Positions 33,398-44,624 of a DNA stretch of 64,000 nt are shown here, in pieces (position 1 is the stretch's first letter; each line of letters begins with the position of its first letter). Below the pieces are notes generated by a model, which saw only the letters and a program-made list of their open reading frames with translations, had not been told where the DNA came from and did not search any database. This DNA comes from Sympetrum striolatum (lineage: Eukaryota > Arthropoda > Insecta > Odonata > Libellulidae): NCBI GenBank assembly GCA_947579665.1, contig OX388352.1, forward strand, positions 74,128,113 to 74,192,112, written 5' to 3'. The position numbers and the translations under genes are program-made.

Positions 33398-33583
33398 TTT
33401 ATCCTGGCTGTACGCCATTCCGTGCAAATAACCTTTACCTATTTTCCTTGTTTACCCACCTTGAGAAGTATTCCTTTCCATCACTATGTGTGGCTGGTGC
33501 TTATATTAAGCCATAACCGAAAACGATGCCACCATGCAGACAAACTCACAAAGTCCTTTGCCCAAATAGCTTGAGGAAATGTT

Positions 33584-33655
33584 CTGGTGGGAAAGCTCAA
33601 CAGACAGAGCACCTGATCAGCAATCGGGAGACTTGACTTAATTTATCGTTACTCT
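33584..33655 (+). repeat. tRNA-like SINE head (5' half)
   Basis: GGTGGGAAAGCTCAACAGAC with AGAGCACCTGATCAGCAATC and GGGAGACTTGACTT resembles a tRNA 5' half: an A-box-like AGCTCAACAGACAGAGC and an anticodon arm CCTGA/TCAGCAA/TCGGG that pairs, with AGC at the anticodon position. The T arm (B box) is degraded. A SINE or tRNA pseudogene, not a functional tRNA. Confidence 0.6.
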
Positions 33656-35423
33656 TTCCAGTTTTAAGAGGATATAATTCAGGATACACATAGCATCAGG
33701 ATGAATGGCAAAATTTAATAAAAACAGGTGAAAGTTGAGGTAAAAATACTTTAAAGCCTATTATATCTGAATCAATAACTGTAACAGGCATAACATTGAT
33801 ATTTTTCTCAATCCAGGAAATTCAATGTGGTTGATTAAAATAAGCTTTCTTTCATGACAGATTTTCTGTAGTGATGAAGCCACTGTCTCGAGTCTTTCTT
33901 TAAGATGAGAATTTGTAATACAAGAAAATTTATAACCACTTGAAATTAATTTTTGATAGCTTTCATGTTACATCAAGGCAAATGGAAAATCGATTCTGAT
34001 TCTTTAGCTGATTTTAACTAATAAATAGGTAGCAATAATAATGGAAATAAACTTAAAAGATTAAGAGATTCACTACAAAAGAAACTCCTACATATTTAAG
34101 TGTAACATTGTTAGATACAGTCTTATTTTTAAATATGTATATGTATGCATACATAAATATAAACACATACTCAAAATAACAGATTCATAGAGTCAATATA
34201 TGTCTTATGTACATGTAACAGAATGTAGCCATTAAATGTTTTATATATTAATAAACTATTGCCAACAAGACTGATGAGCATTCTTTAGATATTTATTTCT
34301 TTACTCTTTTGCATTCTCTCTGTAAACCTAGAGCTATATACAGAAAACCCTGTGGTATCCCTCTTGTAAACCGGAAGTTACTTCAACATGCTTTAATAAA
34401 CGTGCAGTTCCCCATGCTGTTCCCACCTGAGAGGTTGTTGAGAAGGCCAAGCCAATTAATTTTTTGAAATCAATAATAACTAATTTCCTATTTGATTTCC
34501 AGTGTCTTTGAGAAGGCAATAGAAAAAACCTCTCATCTCGTGAATCAAAATATGTCATCTGTAGCTTTTTTATTTGAGCATGAAGAGAAATATAAGAGTT
34601 AGCAATATACATGAAAAAGTTAACCCTAATATGCAATTACACTTATGAGGTGCATGTAATATAATAATCACAGAATGAAACTAGAAACAAATCAATTAAG
34701 CAATAACAAAGTTATGGCAAAACTGGATGCTACTTAGCAATTAGGGACTGACAGATAAATATATATATAAAGGCTCATAGGTAGTATCAGATTCATTTAT
34801 TTAAGCGTGGCATGCAAGGAACAATGTGTATAATGGGGAATGAAGGGCTGTTCACATCATTTTTCTACATTACTCATATCATTTTCCTGCTTCGTCTATA
34901 TTGCCATATAGAATTTTTGCATGGAATGTTTTGACCAGGGTTAACATATTCTAATAACTCTTTCAAATCGTAATAATAATCAACTTTCGCTGCTTAAGAA
35001 CTTTAACTGTCCTTGAAACATTCCAGCATAATACAGACGATACAGACTTGGCATATAACAAGAGATGTTCTAATTGAAGCCTCTTGAGAAACAAAACAAG
35101 TTCTTCTGAAACAAAGTTAAAGTTATTCACTACTGCAAATTATATAATAACAGCAGCAGCAGTAAGTGCATGTACGATTATGAATTTTAGCTTACTTAAT
35201 TAAGACTTATGAATAGGTGTGGAATATCTGCTTCTGGGGAATAAGTCGGAATCATCCATTATTTGCACATAAGAGAAAGGTATCGGCCCAAGAGCCTGAT
35301 AATTACCAAAATCGATCTTTTTAACCTCTCCAAGAATGAAAGACACGGTAAAGGTGAACTTTCGCACTGGATACGATTGCACTTCCTAGGTTAGAAATGT
35401 TGCCAGTCAGTCAGTTGCCAGTA

Positions 35424-35578
35424 AGAGTAGTAGTAATATTGTTAAAAATGCTTCGACAGCATTTTGCCATTTGTCATTTTGCACGTTGGCTTCCACCGGG
35501 AATTGGTTCCGGGACGAAAAAGGGCGGAAGCCAATGTGCGAAATGGCCTAAGCTGTCCACATGACTATCCGGGAGCCC
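35424..35578 (-). repeat. tRNA-derived SINE, rearranged copy
   Basis: It shares the tail AGTAGTAGTAATATTGTTAA, the piece TGCTTCGACAGC and the head GCTGTCCACATGACTATCC with the copy at 42,550-42,691. The tRNA middle is replaced by an inverted copy of its own flank: TTTGCACGTTGGCTTCC at 35,479-35,495 and GGAAGCCAATGTGCGAAA at 35,526-35,543. Confidence 0.75.
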
Positions 35579-35799
35579 GATATTGTTAGAATGTAACAGT
35601 GAACAATATTCCTTAATGCACATAAATAGCATAACATTAGACGAGAAGAAACGTAAAAATTGAAGATGAAACGAAATTACGCGTGTACATAATAATTAAA
35701 AACGAATAGAAAATGCGCAAAATATTTTCCAGTTTGTTGTTGAACTTTTCATTTCATTACTTTCACTGAAGTAGTTATCACTTTCCACGCTAGTGAGAT

Positions 35800-36055
35800 T
35801 CGAGGCCTCATAGAAGGCCTTAGAGATTGTACTCGTGAGACCTCTAGAGCAACTCGAGAGAACTATCTGCCCCTTGTAAACGAACCCATATCACCATATT
35901 ATCGAGCTCGGAAAGATATGTCGGCGCATTTGGGTGCCTGCTACTCGTCTAACGTTTGGTGCCTTTCGTTTTCAGTGAAGTTCATTGTCGCTAGCTCGAA
36001 AGTGAACGTTTTGTGTCGGTCGCTGATGGCGGTGATATTTTCACGTCTACGGTAA
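35800..36055 (+). promoter_or_regulatory. Candidate CpG-rich promoter and non-coding first exon
   Basis: This stretch has a cluster of CpGs in otherwise AT-rich DNA (about 18 in 250 bases by eye). An initiator-like TTCAGTG puts +1 near 35,974. No TATA box is seen upstream, and a poor DPE-like AGTGAA lies at +28. About 77 bases later comes a good splice donor, TCTACG|GTAAGG (36,051). It could start a downstream gene with a long first intron. No coding exon was found to match. Confidence 0.35.
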
Positions 36056-37724
36056 GGATTGTAGTAGAAATGTGGATCAAACATAGGATGTGACGGGAAA
36101 TTCCTACTAGTGGCATTTGCTATGGATATAATCTTGATTTTTTTAAGGTATGTGCAATACATTTTCCCATAGTTTTTGCAATTTATTTATCACCAACACA
36201 GTTGATCCTTTAGAATTTTCTTGTTATCGAAAAGTATTAGTTGAATGTTTCCCTTTGTTTCTTTTCAATAACAAGTTAATCAATAGCAAGAGGCATTGGC
36301 ATCGTATTTTGTTTACATATCTTTTTTAGTTTAGGATAGTGGTTATAAACCGTGCATATTATAGAATCCAAGAGAAAAATTCCTTCTAAACTTTTCCTTA
36401 AAACCAGCCTCTTTGCCACCGTTAATTATATTAATATTTAGATAAAGTTTAGGCTGTATATCTTGTGTAGAAGATTTTCAATCCTGCTATTTATTTTTCC
36501 GCTTAAGATATTTAAAGTAATCACTTGCAGAGAATGTTTAACTAAATTTGTTCTCACGACTAAATACTGAATGATATTCTCCTCATCTTTTTACCTGGTG
36601 TGCTGTAATAAAAAGCAATTTGCGAATAATTCATGACTTTCTTTGTAGATTTCCCAATGGAATCAGGTTATTTGTATGGGTTCCCGACTATTATTTGCTC
36701 TGGTTTAGAAAAAAGAATTTATAATCCGTGTTTCTGCCTCCATTTATTGGCGATGAAATATTATTGTGAAGGAGGGAATGAAACGTGCATTATACACTTT
36801 AAGAAAAAAATTAGACCTAACAAAGATGTAGATGTATGTATGTTCATTACATGAAATTAACAGCAAGGAAGTATTATTTGATGTTCTTTAGTTTGTCGCT
36901 TTTTTTATTTTTCACTTACGAGATTAATGGAGTGTATTACATGCACTAGTCTTCCCACTGGATTGAATCACTTCCCTCAGCATCAAAACAAAGCTATTGA
37001 AGAAATTACGATTTAATCGTTTAATTAATATTCATTTGCTGAATTGGACAACGTAATGCTGATCTTGTGGGGTTTCCACCAGAATTAATATGCTAAGATC
37101 TCAGTTATGGTTACTCATAATTTTGGAAACTTCGGAATATATAGGGCTTATTTGATATCATCCTCCTTCGACATGAGTTATCTTCAATAATATGAACTCC
37201 AGCATTTCGATAAAAATGTTCACCGCAATAATTAGTGGAATTTTCTAATTATTTTGCAGATTTTTTTCTTTCGCCCTGGACATCATTCGCAATCAAAACT
37301 TTCAACTTTGAATCAGAATACAGTTCCTAGACTTGCATTATTTATATCTATTATACCTGAATGGAGCGAAATTCCCTTATTCAGAATGTATTCTCACTTG
37401 CAAAGAAATATATCACCACCTATGGCTGATATATTTAATGATAAAAACTCATAAAGATTACAATAACAAGCAGCAAAATCTTCATAAATCAAACATAAAT
37501 GTTAATATATTATGCATTAATTTATTAACTATAAATCAATTTTCTTTATCAGAAATATTAATAGTTTTAATAATAAAATTCCTGGGCATCTCTCAAAAGA
37601 TCGTCACCTTGCGACATCATTCTTGAACTCTCAAGTAATGATTATAAGCCGGCTCATATTTTACTTCTGTTGAATTGGCTTTGTAATCTATTATATATAG
37701 ATGCTTCTCCGGATTCATTCATAT

Positions 37725-37772
37725 ATATAGCCATATAGCCATATAGCTATATAGCTATATAGCTATATAGAT
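37725..37772. repeat. Tandem TATATAGC simple repeat
   Basis: About five copies of an 8-base ATATAGCC/ATATAGCT unit. Confidence 0.9.
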
Positions 37773-37805
37773 AGGATACAAATTCACAGGCTAAACTACA
37801 AGCGT

Positions 37806-37960
37806 CATTGCCTTGAAATTTTTATGACGTTTTGGCCATAACAAGAAACCCCCAGGAAAAAAGCGTCTTTGATCCTCAGTGTCATAGGTTCGATTCCAGA
37901 GGGCCCCAAAGTCCCGATTTTTCCCGTTTAAATGCATTGCCGTGATTTTCGGGAATGAAA
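37806..37960 (+). repeat. SINE-like repeat with B-box motif
   Basis: The plus strand carries AGGTTCGATTCCAGAGGGCC (37,887-37,906), then GTCCCGATTTTTCCCGTT and TGCATTGCCGTGATTTTCGG. Same family as 7160-7385 on the other strand. It lies just before the tandem array at 38,055. Confidence 0.6.
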
Positions 37961-38054
37961 AAAAAATACTTTCCGTATAGGTAGAGAAATAAAACTCAAG
38001 GTGCCTATACTTATGGTCTTGGACTTTCGAAAACATCAATGACTTTCACAAAAT

Positions 38055-38760
38055 ATATCCTGGGTTCGATGCTAGGACGATGCAAAGATCTGCCCTTTAA
38101 AATACATGGGAGCTGTTTTTCATTATTTTTTTTGATGCACTTCTCGAAATAATAGGAATTTCGTGCTTAGCTGGAAAGTGTAAGGTAAGAATTGGTTTAA
38201 GAAAAAAATTTTCATAAGACCGTACTATTCCTGGGTTCGATGCCAGAGCACATTAACATTTCTCTCATAAGGAACATAAGGGAAAAGTAAGACTTCGATT
38301 GAGGCAGTTGCAGCCAATATATCTGCTTGAATTTTCGCACATAGTTAAAGATTAATATCTTCTATTATGTTGCATAGGAAGTTTTACTAGAAAGACCCGG
38401 GTTCGATGCCGGGCGGTAAATATGTCTCCCGTTTAAAATACATTGGGTTAGTATTTCATTATTTTTGTGATGCACTTATCGAAATGATAGGAAGTTCGTG
38501 CTTGGCTGGAAGATGTATGGTTAAAACTGGTTTAAGAAAACAGTTTTCAGAAGACCGAACTATTCCTGGGTTCGATGCCAGAGCACATTAACATTTCTCT
38601 CATAAGAAATATAAGGGAAAAGTAGGACGTCGTTTGAGGCAGTTGCAGATAATATTTCTGCTTGAGTTTTCACAGATAATTAGAGACGGTGATCTTCTGT
38701 TGTGCTGCATAGTAAGTATCACCAGGAAGACCCGGGTTCGATGCCGGACGAATAAATTGC
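38055..38760 (+). repeat. Tandem array of 336-bp units, each with two GGTTCGATGCC motifs
   Basis: The motif CTGGGTTCGATGC / CCGGGTTCGATGCCGG appears at about 38,061, 38,231, 38,398, 38,566 and 38,733. The odd positions repeat with each other and the even positions with each other, at 335-337 base spacing, so there are two full units plus the start of a third. Shared blocks include CTCTCATAAG, GAGGCAGTTGCAG, TTCGTGCTTGGCTGGAA and AGACCCGGGTTCGATGCC. The motif fits a pol III B box (T arm of tRNA). Confidence 0.8.
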
Positions 38761-38995
38761 AGCGAATAATCAGAATATTTTCAATCCATTTTTTTTTCTT
38801 CTGACGGCCTTCCCGATATGATGCCGACATGAAATTAGTGTTGTCGATCTGCTTGCAGTGTGCAAGCTACATTTTACTCGTAATTATGTATATATATGAT
38901 GTTTCAGTTCAACGTTTCAGAACTAGTAGGAGTAGAGTGCACCCCGATGATTCGGAATCATGCAATGCAGTATGCTATCCTGGCGCGATGATGTA

Positions 38996-39069
38996 CAGCT
39001 ATGTGCAAAAAATTTAATTCTTAGCCTTATGTAGCCCAGGGAATTTATAGTTTTTTTTGCACATAGCTG
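38996..39069. mobile_element. Mini-MITE, Tc1/mariner-like, 74 bp
   Basis: It is flanked by TA on both sides, with inverted ends CAGCTATGTGCAAAAAA and TTTTTTGCACATAGCTG around about 40 bases of unrelated DNA. Confidence 0.8.
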
Positions 39070-42000
39070 TATCTACACAGAAATATCAGAAATAAAAAAT
39101 GCAATTAAATGAATATTCGTTTCAATAATAAATTTACATTTTCTTTTCAAAAGTAACATGGATGAGTGAAACCCGCTCAAGTGTATGAGGTGTACTTGAG
39201 AGATTTTTTCAATGAAAAACATTTACTTTATACTGTCCCACAGATTAATGAAGAATATTGCATTTATAATTAATTTATTGTAGGCGTGATAAATACAAAA
39301 GACTTATTCAGTATAGTGCCTTTTTGATGGAATGTAAAAAATACTTGAAACTAGATAATATTTCGAAGATAAACTAGATAACAGCGAAACCTTTTAAACA
39401 CCCAAAAGAAGACAATCAAGAAGAGCCGACCAAAAATAACAAAATAGTTTTTTGAGTACGGAAATTCGCAAGGCCACCTTTGAATAAGTTTGTGTACAAC
39501 TGTACATTTCATTACGTTTATTATCTCTAATTAAATGCATAAAGGGGCTCAAATTTGACCAAATTTTCGGTGTAAGCCTGCCTTCAATTTTCTGCCCAAT
39601 TCGTTAATTTCAAGCCGATACCAAATTGAGTTATTACGGTGACGCATATTATAGATCTGATATTTTATTTGATAATGTACTATGTTAAAGATCCTAGTTA
39701 AAATGCACATTTCATGCGATAAAATAGCGGACTCATATTTAAGAGCAAATACGTAAAGAGAGAAAAACTGGAAATATTAGCATCGACCTACGCGGAGTTC
39801 ATATACACCGTGGTTATCTTTGGTGCATTCTGAAGCGGAATCCGAATTAAAGTATTTCGACACAGAGAAATAAATAGACATTTCTAAAACGCTATAAGTG
39901 CAAAAACTCTGCTCTGCGTTCCCCGGGGATGTGTTTAGGGAGCTACTACTGACCTGCACGCTCCTCAATGGTAAATTTGGAAGATTCTACTCAGAAATTA
40001 TTTGTCTACAATTATTTTAGTAAGAACTCTCGAGATGAAACCACAAATACCAAGGCTGGTGATAGGAAACATTCGTCTAATGCTTCTTTGAAGAGGTAGT
40101 ACAATATTCCGCCTTTGTGTCATATTTTCGTGCTCTCTATCTAACATTTATATTTTTTATTTAAAACGTATTCGACGTTTTTTTGTAATATTTAGTAAAA
40201 TGTTAAGAGCCTATCTTAAATGTTCCCTTTATTACGTTTCTCGATTAATTTTTCACCCGATATAGCCATTTCCTCTCTTTCATTCATGATGAGGATATTT
40301 TTCACTTCATTAGGCTTAAACCTCAATATGTTTAATTGGTACAGATATGGGTATTAACGTATCGTATTTTAGAAGCAATAACCACTGTAAATCATATTTT
40401 GTAGCCTTTAGGAAGTGCATCCGTAAGATAAGATCCCCCGGTATCTTCTGGTTTCTTTATGCTTGGCTTTGTTCCCCTTTCTTATTAATTTCTTATACGG
40501 AAGAACTGTTTTTTAATTGACGCTACTTCAAGTGAAAGTCTGCAACAGGACAGCATAAAACTTTATAAACCAATTTCATTGAACGCTAAACCACAGCAAT
40601 CAACGTAAGCAAACATTTTCTCGGTTAAATTTATATGGCTTCTCTATTTCAGAGTGGTATGAAAGTAAAAGTACGCAAATGTAAATACGAGTAAATCATA
40701 ACATATACGCATGTGCAATAGATTCGCGTATATTTTCCATAATACAAATTTCATCCGGGTTAGCATTAGATTTGATCTGCACATGCCTTCCAGTCGTTAC
40801 ATGGGGAACTATGCATTACATTTTTGTAAACTAAAATTATATTATCTAAGATTAAGTATCTTCTTATAGTGGACTTAGAAGATGCCAGGTTTTTCTCCAC
40901 CATGAAATTTCCCTCTAAGCCCAAGTACCTGTGCCAGTGGTCATAACAGATTCTTAGTTTTCTTCATTTATTAGATTCATAGTTTCATCGTAAGACAGTT
41001 GGACAGTCAATCAACTAAGTACGTTGATCTTTTTTTATCGTTTTTCTTCATTTCGATTTTTCACTTTTAAGATGGAAATTCTCTTCAATGTTCAGTAAAT
41101 TATATTTAATATTTGATCACATTCTTCGTTTTTAGAATTTTCGGCTATTAATTTCAGAATATTAGGTATTTGAAGTCACAATGTTAATATCACTGAATTC
41201 TAGGGGTCATAGAAGTACTATACAAGCTCTGAATAACAATATCAGGATAGTGAATGATTGAATTACGCCTATATTAATTGCGTTAAATATCTCTCATTGT
41301 GACGGGAACTCTCTTGCCATTTTCTTTAGTAGTCCAAATGAATTACCTCTTAGGTAAGTACTGAGAGCATTTAGCTTACCTATAACTCCTAAGTGTATCA
41401 TTCGTATAAGGCATTCGTATTATAATAATTCGTATTATAATCAATTAATAATTTATTATATACTAGTCATAAACCGCTGCTTTCTATAGCTACACACTCC
41501 AAAACGCTAGATATTTCTTTACTATGGTATTAAAAATGTTTTTAAATAAATTTTAGCCAACTTTGACCTAGTGTACGAATTTATTATGAAATAATCAACG
41601 TAAATGAAAGTCTTAGTACAATAGGTACAATTTTTTCAAGGGTGGCAATGCGAAGTATCCTAGTCTTAAAATCTATAAATAAACCTTTTTAGATTTTAGC
41701 CATTTAGATATTTTTCACTTAGATTTAATTTCATTTTACTGATGGCATGATATATATTCACGAGTATCAATTAAATAAACTGCCTATGAGAAGAATGATG
41801 AAAAATTGATAACGCAGTTGTTCAACCAAATGGTTGAATCTTATCTTCCTTCCGAATGCAAGGATAAAATTGATAAAATTAGATAAAATAATTTGATAAT
41901 ATGTTTGATAAAATTGTTTAACGGTTTTTGCATGTAATCTGTACCATGAAAAAAGCACTATAGAGCACAACATGGAGGTATTAATTACTAAATTTATAGA

Positions 42001-42550
42001 TGTATTTTCTTTGTTGGTTAAGATGCATTATGAATCGAACAATAGCATGTGTAACTCTATACAAAGCTAATGATCTGGCTGTTAACTTAGGCGATCTTTC
42101 GTCGGAAGAAAGCTTCAATAAATCAATCACATTGCGTCAGGATTTGGAAATTCTGTTTACTGAATACAATATTATGCAGAGAATAATTTTTTATGCAATC
42201 GTTTCCTTTCATCCTTATCATAAAAATACTGAACTTAGGACTTAATCATTCTAACTAAGAAATTCAGTTCTATTCATTCAAATCTCACTAAGAAGTTCAG
42301 AATTCTTTATCTGTTTTTTGTTATCATACATATATTATTCTCCTCATTCCTTGCCAAGTAACAGCTTTCCACAAAAATGTCTGTTAACATAAATAAGCTA
42401 CACCTATGTTTTTAACATATAGGCTGTGTTAGTAACTCCTTACGTATCTTTTCCCCTTATTTATCTAGCGCTGATTGAAATTTGTGAAAAAATCCAAATA
42501 ATAATATCTATTTGAGCATTAGCCACTGAATGAAGCAAATGAGGTGGAAA
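39070..42550. other. Unassigned AT-rich stretch
   Basis: I see no gene, RNA or bounded mobile element between the mini-MITE and the SINE near 42.55 kb. Short open frames exist (for example 42,000-42,245) but carry no recognisable motif. Confidence 0.5.
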
Positions 42551-42694
42551 TACTAGTATTAGTAGTAGTAGTATTGTTAAAAGTGCTTCGACAGCTTAGG
42601 TCATTTCGCACATTGGCTCCCACCGGGATTTGAACCCGGGACTGCTTTCACCGAAGGCAAACGCGCTGTCCACATGACTATTCCAGGAGCCTGC
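42550..42694 (-). repeat. tRNA-derived SINE, well preserved
   Basis: On the minus strand, 42,691-42,615 folds as a 77-base tRNA-like cloverleaf. The acceptor is GGCTCCT with GGGAGCC, the T arm is CCGGG-TTCAAAT-CCCGG and the A-box-like part is TAGTCATGTGGACAGC. The anticodon loop CCTTCGG would read TTC (Glu-type), but the base before it is C instead of the universal T. The tail continues as GTGCGAAATGACCTAAGC, then TGTCGAAGCACTTTTAAC, and ends in ACTACTACT. This is a SINE and not a functional tRNA gene. Confidence 0.8.
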
Positions 42695-43349
42695 GGAAAT
42701 GCTTTCTAACTAAATGAATTTTACAGAATTTCTTCTTACCAAATAATATTGCATGTAAAAGAAGTTAAAACCTAAGGCTAATGGTTGAATCAGTCCAGAC
42801 CGAGATGTATATTATCATTATGAGTACTTAATGAGTATAACACTTGTTTCTCAAAGAATTTTAACTTTACAGTTATCTATATAGTATCATATACACTCAT
42901 CTCAAAGCTCTTAAGAAGACCTTTATTGTAGTATACAATTTAATTCTATTCCAATTAGTCCTGTTTGTTTTAAGCGAAAAATATGTTTCTTTGCCACTCG
43001 AGAAGTGCTCCAACCCCAGCCCGATGGCCTTCGTATCCGTCAATGATTCCCAGCTGTAAACATTTTTTCAGTATCTTCTTGATTCCTAGTTAGTAATGGA
43101 GAACTAGAGTGGGGGTGTATTACTTATTCTTAAGTCCAGGGCACACTTCTAAGGGTACCTAATATATTTAATCAAAGTGGCGTAGAAGTGGATAGGAGGA
43201 AGGAGATGAGAAGTGTAATAGGTGGTGGATAAACAACCGAGATGAAAGCTTTACTTTATGAAAGGGAAATCTCAGTTCAGTTATATTTATAATGTCCTCT
43301 TACTTCGTATAACAATGATGAAAAGAGAAAAATACTGTAACATGATGAT

Positions 43350-43690
43350 TGCGGTGTTGGCAAACACATGGGGAATTACGGCTTAGAAAAAAGTATGTCA
43401 CCTTAACAAAAATTCCTTACGTGTTTTAGCTTTTTCAGGTTCATATCTGTGATCGGCGACCATAAATTAGTTATGAACAGCTATTACTATCCGTGTTACC
43501 GAAAAGAATGATTATTACGGTAGGCAAATACGTGTGGAATTACGGAAATGAAAATGTTAAAGTTAAGAAAACCTTACGTGATGGGACTTTTCTGATCTCG
43601 TTTCTGGAATCAGCAACCCAAACTTAGTGAATAAAAGACTAAGGCTAATAATGTTATTATCATTCGTGTTACCGAAAGAAAGTTAAAAAG
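43350..43690 (-). repeat. Tandem units of an unclassified interspersed repeat (about 164 bp)
   Basis: GGCAAACACATGGGGAATTA at 43,359 and GGCAAATACGTGTGGAATTA at 43,523 mark two units. Each contains a TTCATATCTGTGATCGGCGA-like block and CCGTGTTACCGAAA. Related, inverted copies are at 13,255-14,400. The last unit is interrupted by the LTR at 43,691. Confidence 0.7.
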
Positions 43691-44620
43691 TGCAAAGTGG
43701 ACACTTACAATTGGATTTTAATTTTTTTATAAATAACTACTTTTGATTTTTTTTTAATTTTGTCATTTTGAGTTTGATATTGTGATTTTTGTGGGTTTTG
43801 CTTTCTATTTTTTTGATTTTTTGCTGGTTTTGATACCCCCACGGTTTTTACTGCCGCTGGGGTGATGTTGAAGGGACCAATGTCGGTCAGTTGCCAGCCA
43901 AGCATATCCCCTCTGTTGAAATCCCCCATCCATCCGAAGGTCCGAGATGTCCATAACATTGCCCATCCTCTTTTCGTCGGCCTTCTCTAAATCCTTACCA
44001 GTGACTTCATCTCCGCCGCTTCCCTTCTGGACTGACATCATCTCCGCCGCTTCCCTTTTGGACCCTAAACATCACGTAGCACTTGGAGATATTCCCATCT
44101 CCGCCGCTTCCCTTTTGGACCCTAAACATCACGTAGCACTTGGAGATGTTCCCTTACTCGACTATTTTTCGGTCATCCTCATTGCCTAATCTCTGCTGCC
44201 CCCTCTATCCCCTCTCTATCCTCATGCTGACCAAGCCTTCCTAGATTCGTATAAAAAGAGTTCCTCCGTGGTCCACAGCACCCTTTTTCCCGGGGACGGG
44301 GACGCAGCCGAGAGGTGAGTGTTCTCAACCCAAACCTAACCACGGAAGAGCGCAGCCGAAAGGCGAGTGCCCCCAACCTATCCCTAATTCTCGGTGGGCG
44401 CGCTGCTCCTGTGCCGCCGATTCTATCTAATTCTTCCCTTTGTCCTCGTAAGTGTTGGGCGAGAGCAGTCGTCTTGCCCCCCGTAATACCCCCGCAAACT
44501 TGGCTGGACGCGACCGACAAAGATTGTATTAATAATGCCGTGTTGTGAATAAACATCTTTTATACAGAACTGAGACTTCTTGTGCCAACCTGTTCCCTTA
44601 TCCGTAGTCGCATCACGACA
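43691..44620 (+). mobile_element. Probable solo LTR, 930 bp
   Basis: It begins TGCAAAGTGG and ends CATCACGACA (TG...CA), with AAAG on both sides (43687-43690 and 44621-44624) as a 4-base target duplication, as in Ty3/gypsy-type elements. Inside are a TATA box GTATAAAAAG at 44,250 and AATAAA at 44,548-44,553. The U3-like zone has a 58-base tandem repeat (44,038-44,152, starting CATCTCCGCCGCTTCCCTTT), with a short extra copy at 44,007. A second pair, CGCAGCCGAGAGGTGAGTG and CGCAGCCGAAAGGCGAGTG, lies near 44,305 and 44,352. No internal region or partner LTR is present in the window. Confidence 0.6.
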
Positions 44621-44624
44621 AAAG

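Noticed and set aside
38055..38760. CRISPR-like array
   Set aside because: Unit length, eukaryotic context and pol III-type motifs do not fit; repeats are long near-identical units rather than short repeats with unique spacers.
42615..42691. A functional tRNA-Glu gene on the minus strand
   Set aside because: The cloverleaf is good, but the universal T before the anticodon is replaced, the D arm is irregular, and the sequence continues into a shared SINE tail also present at 35.4 kb.
44179..44556. 125-codon minus-strand and 77-codon plus-strand frames in GC-rich DNA
   Set aside because: Both lie inside the probable solo LTR; higher GC lowers stop frequency, and no protein motif is visible.
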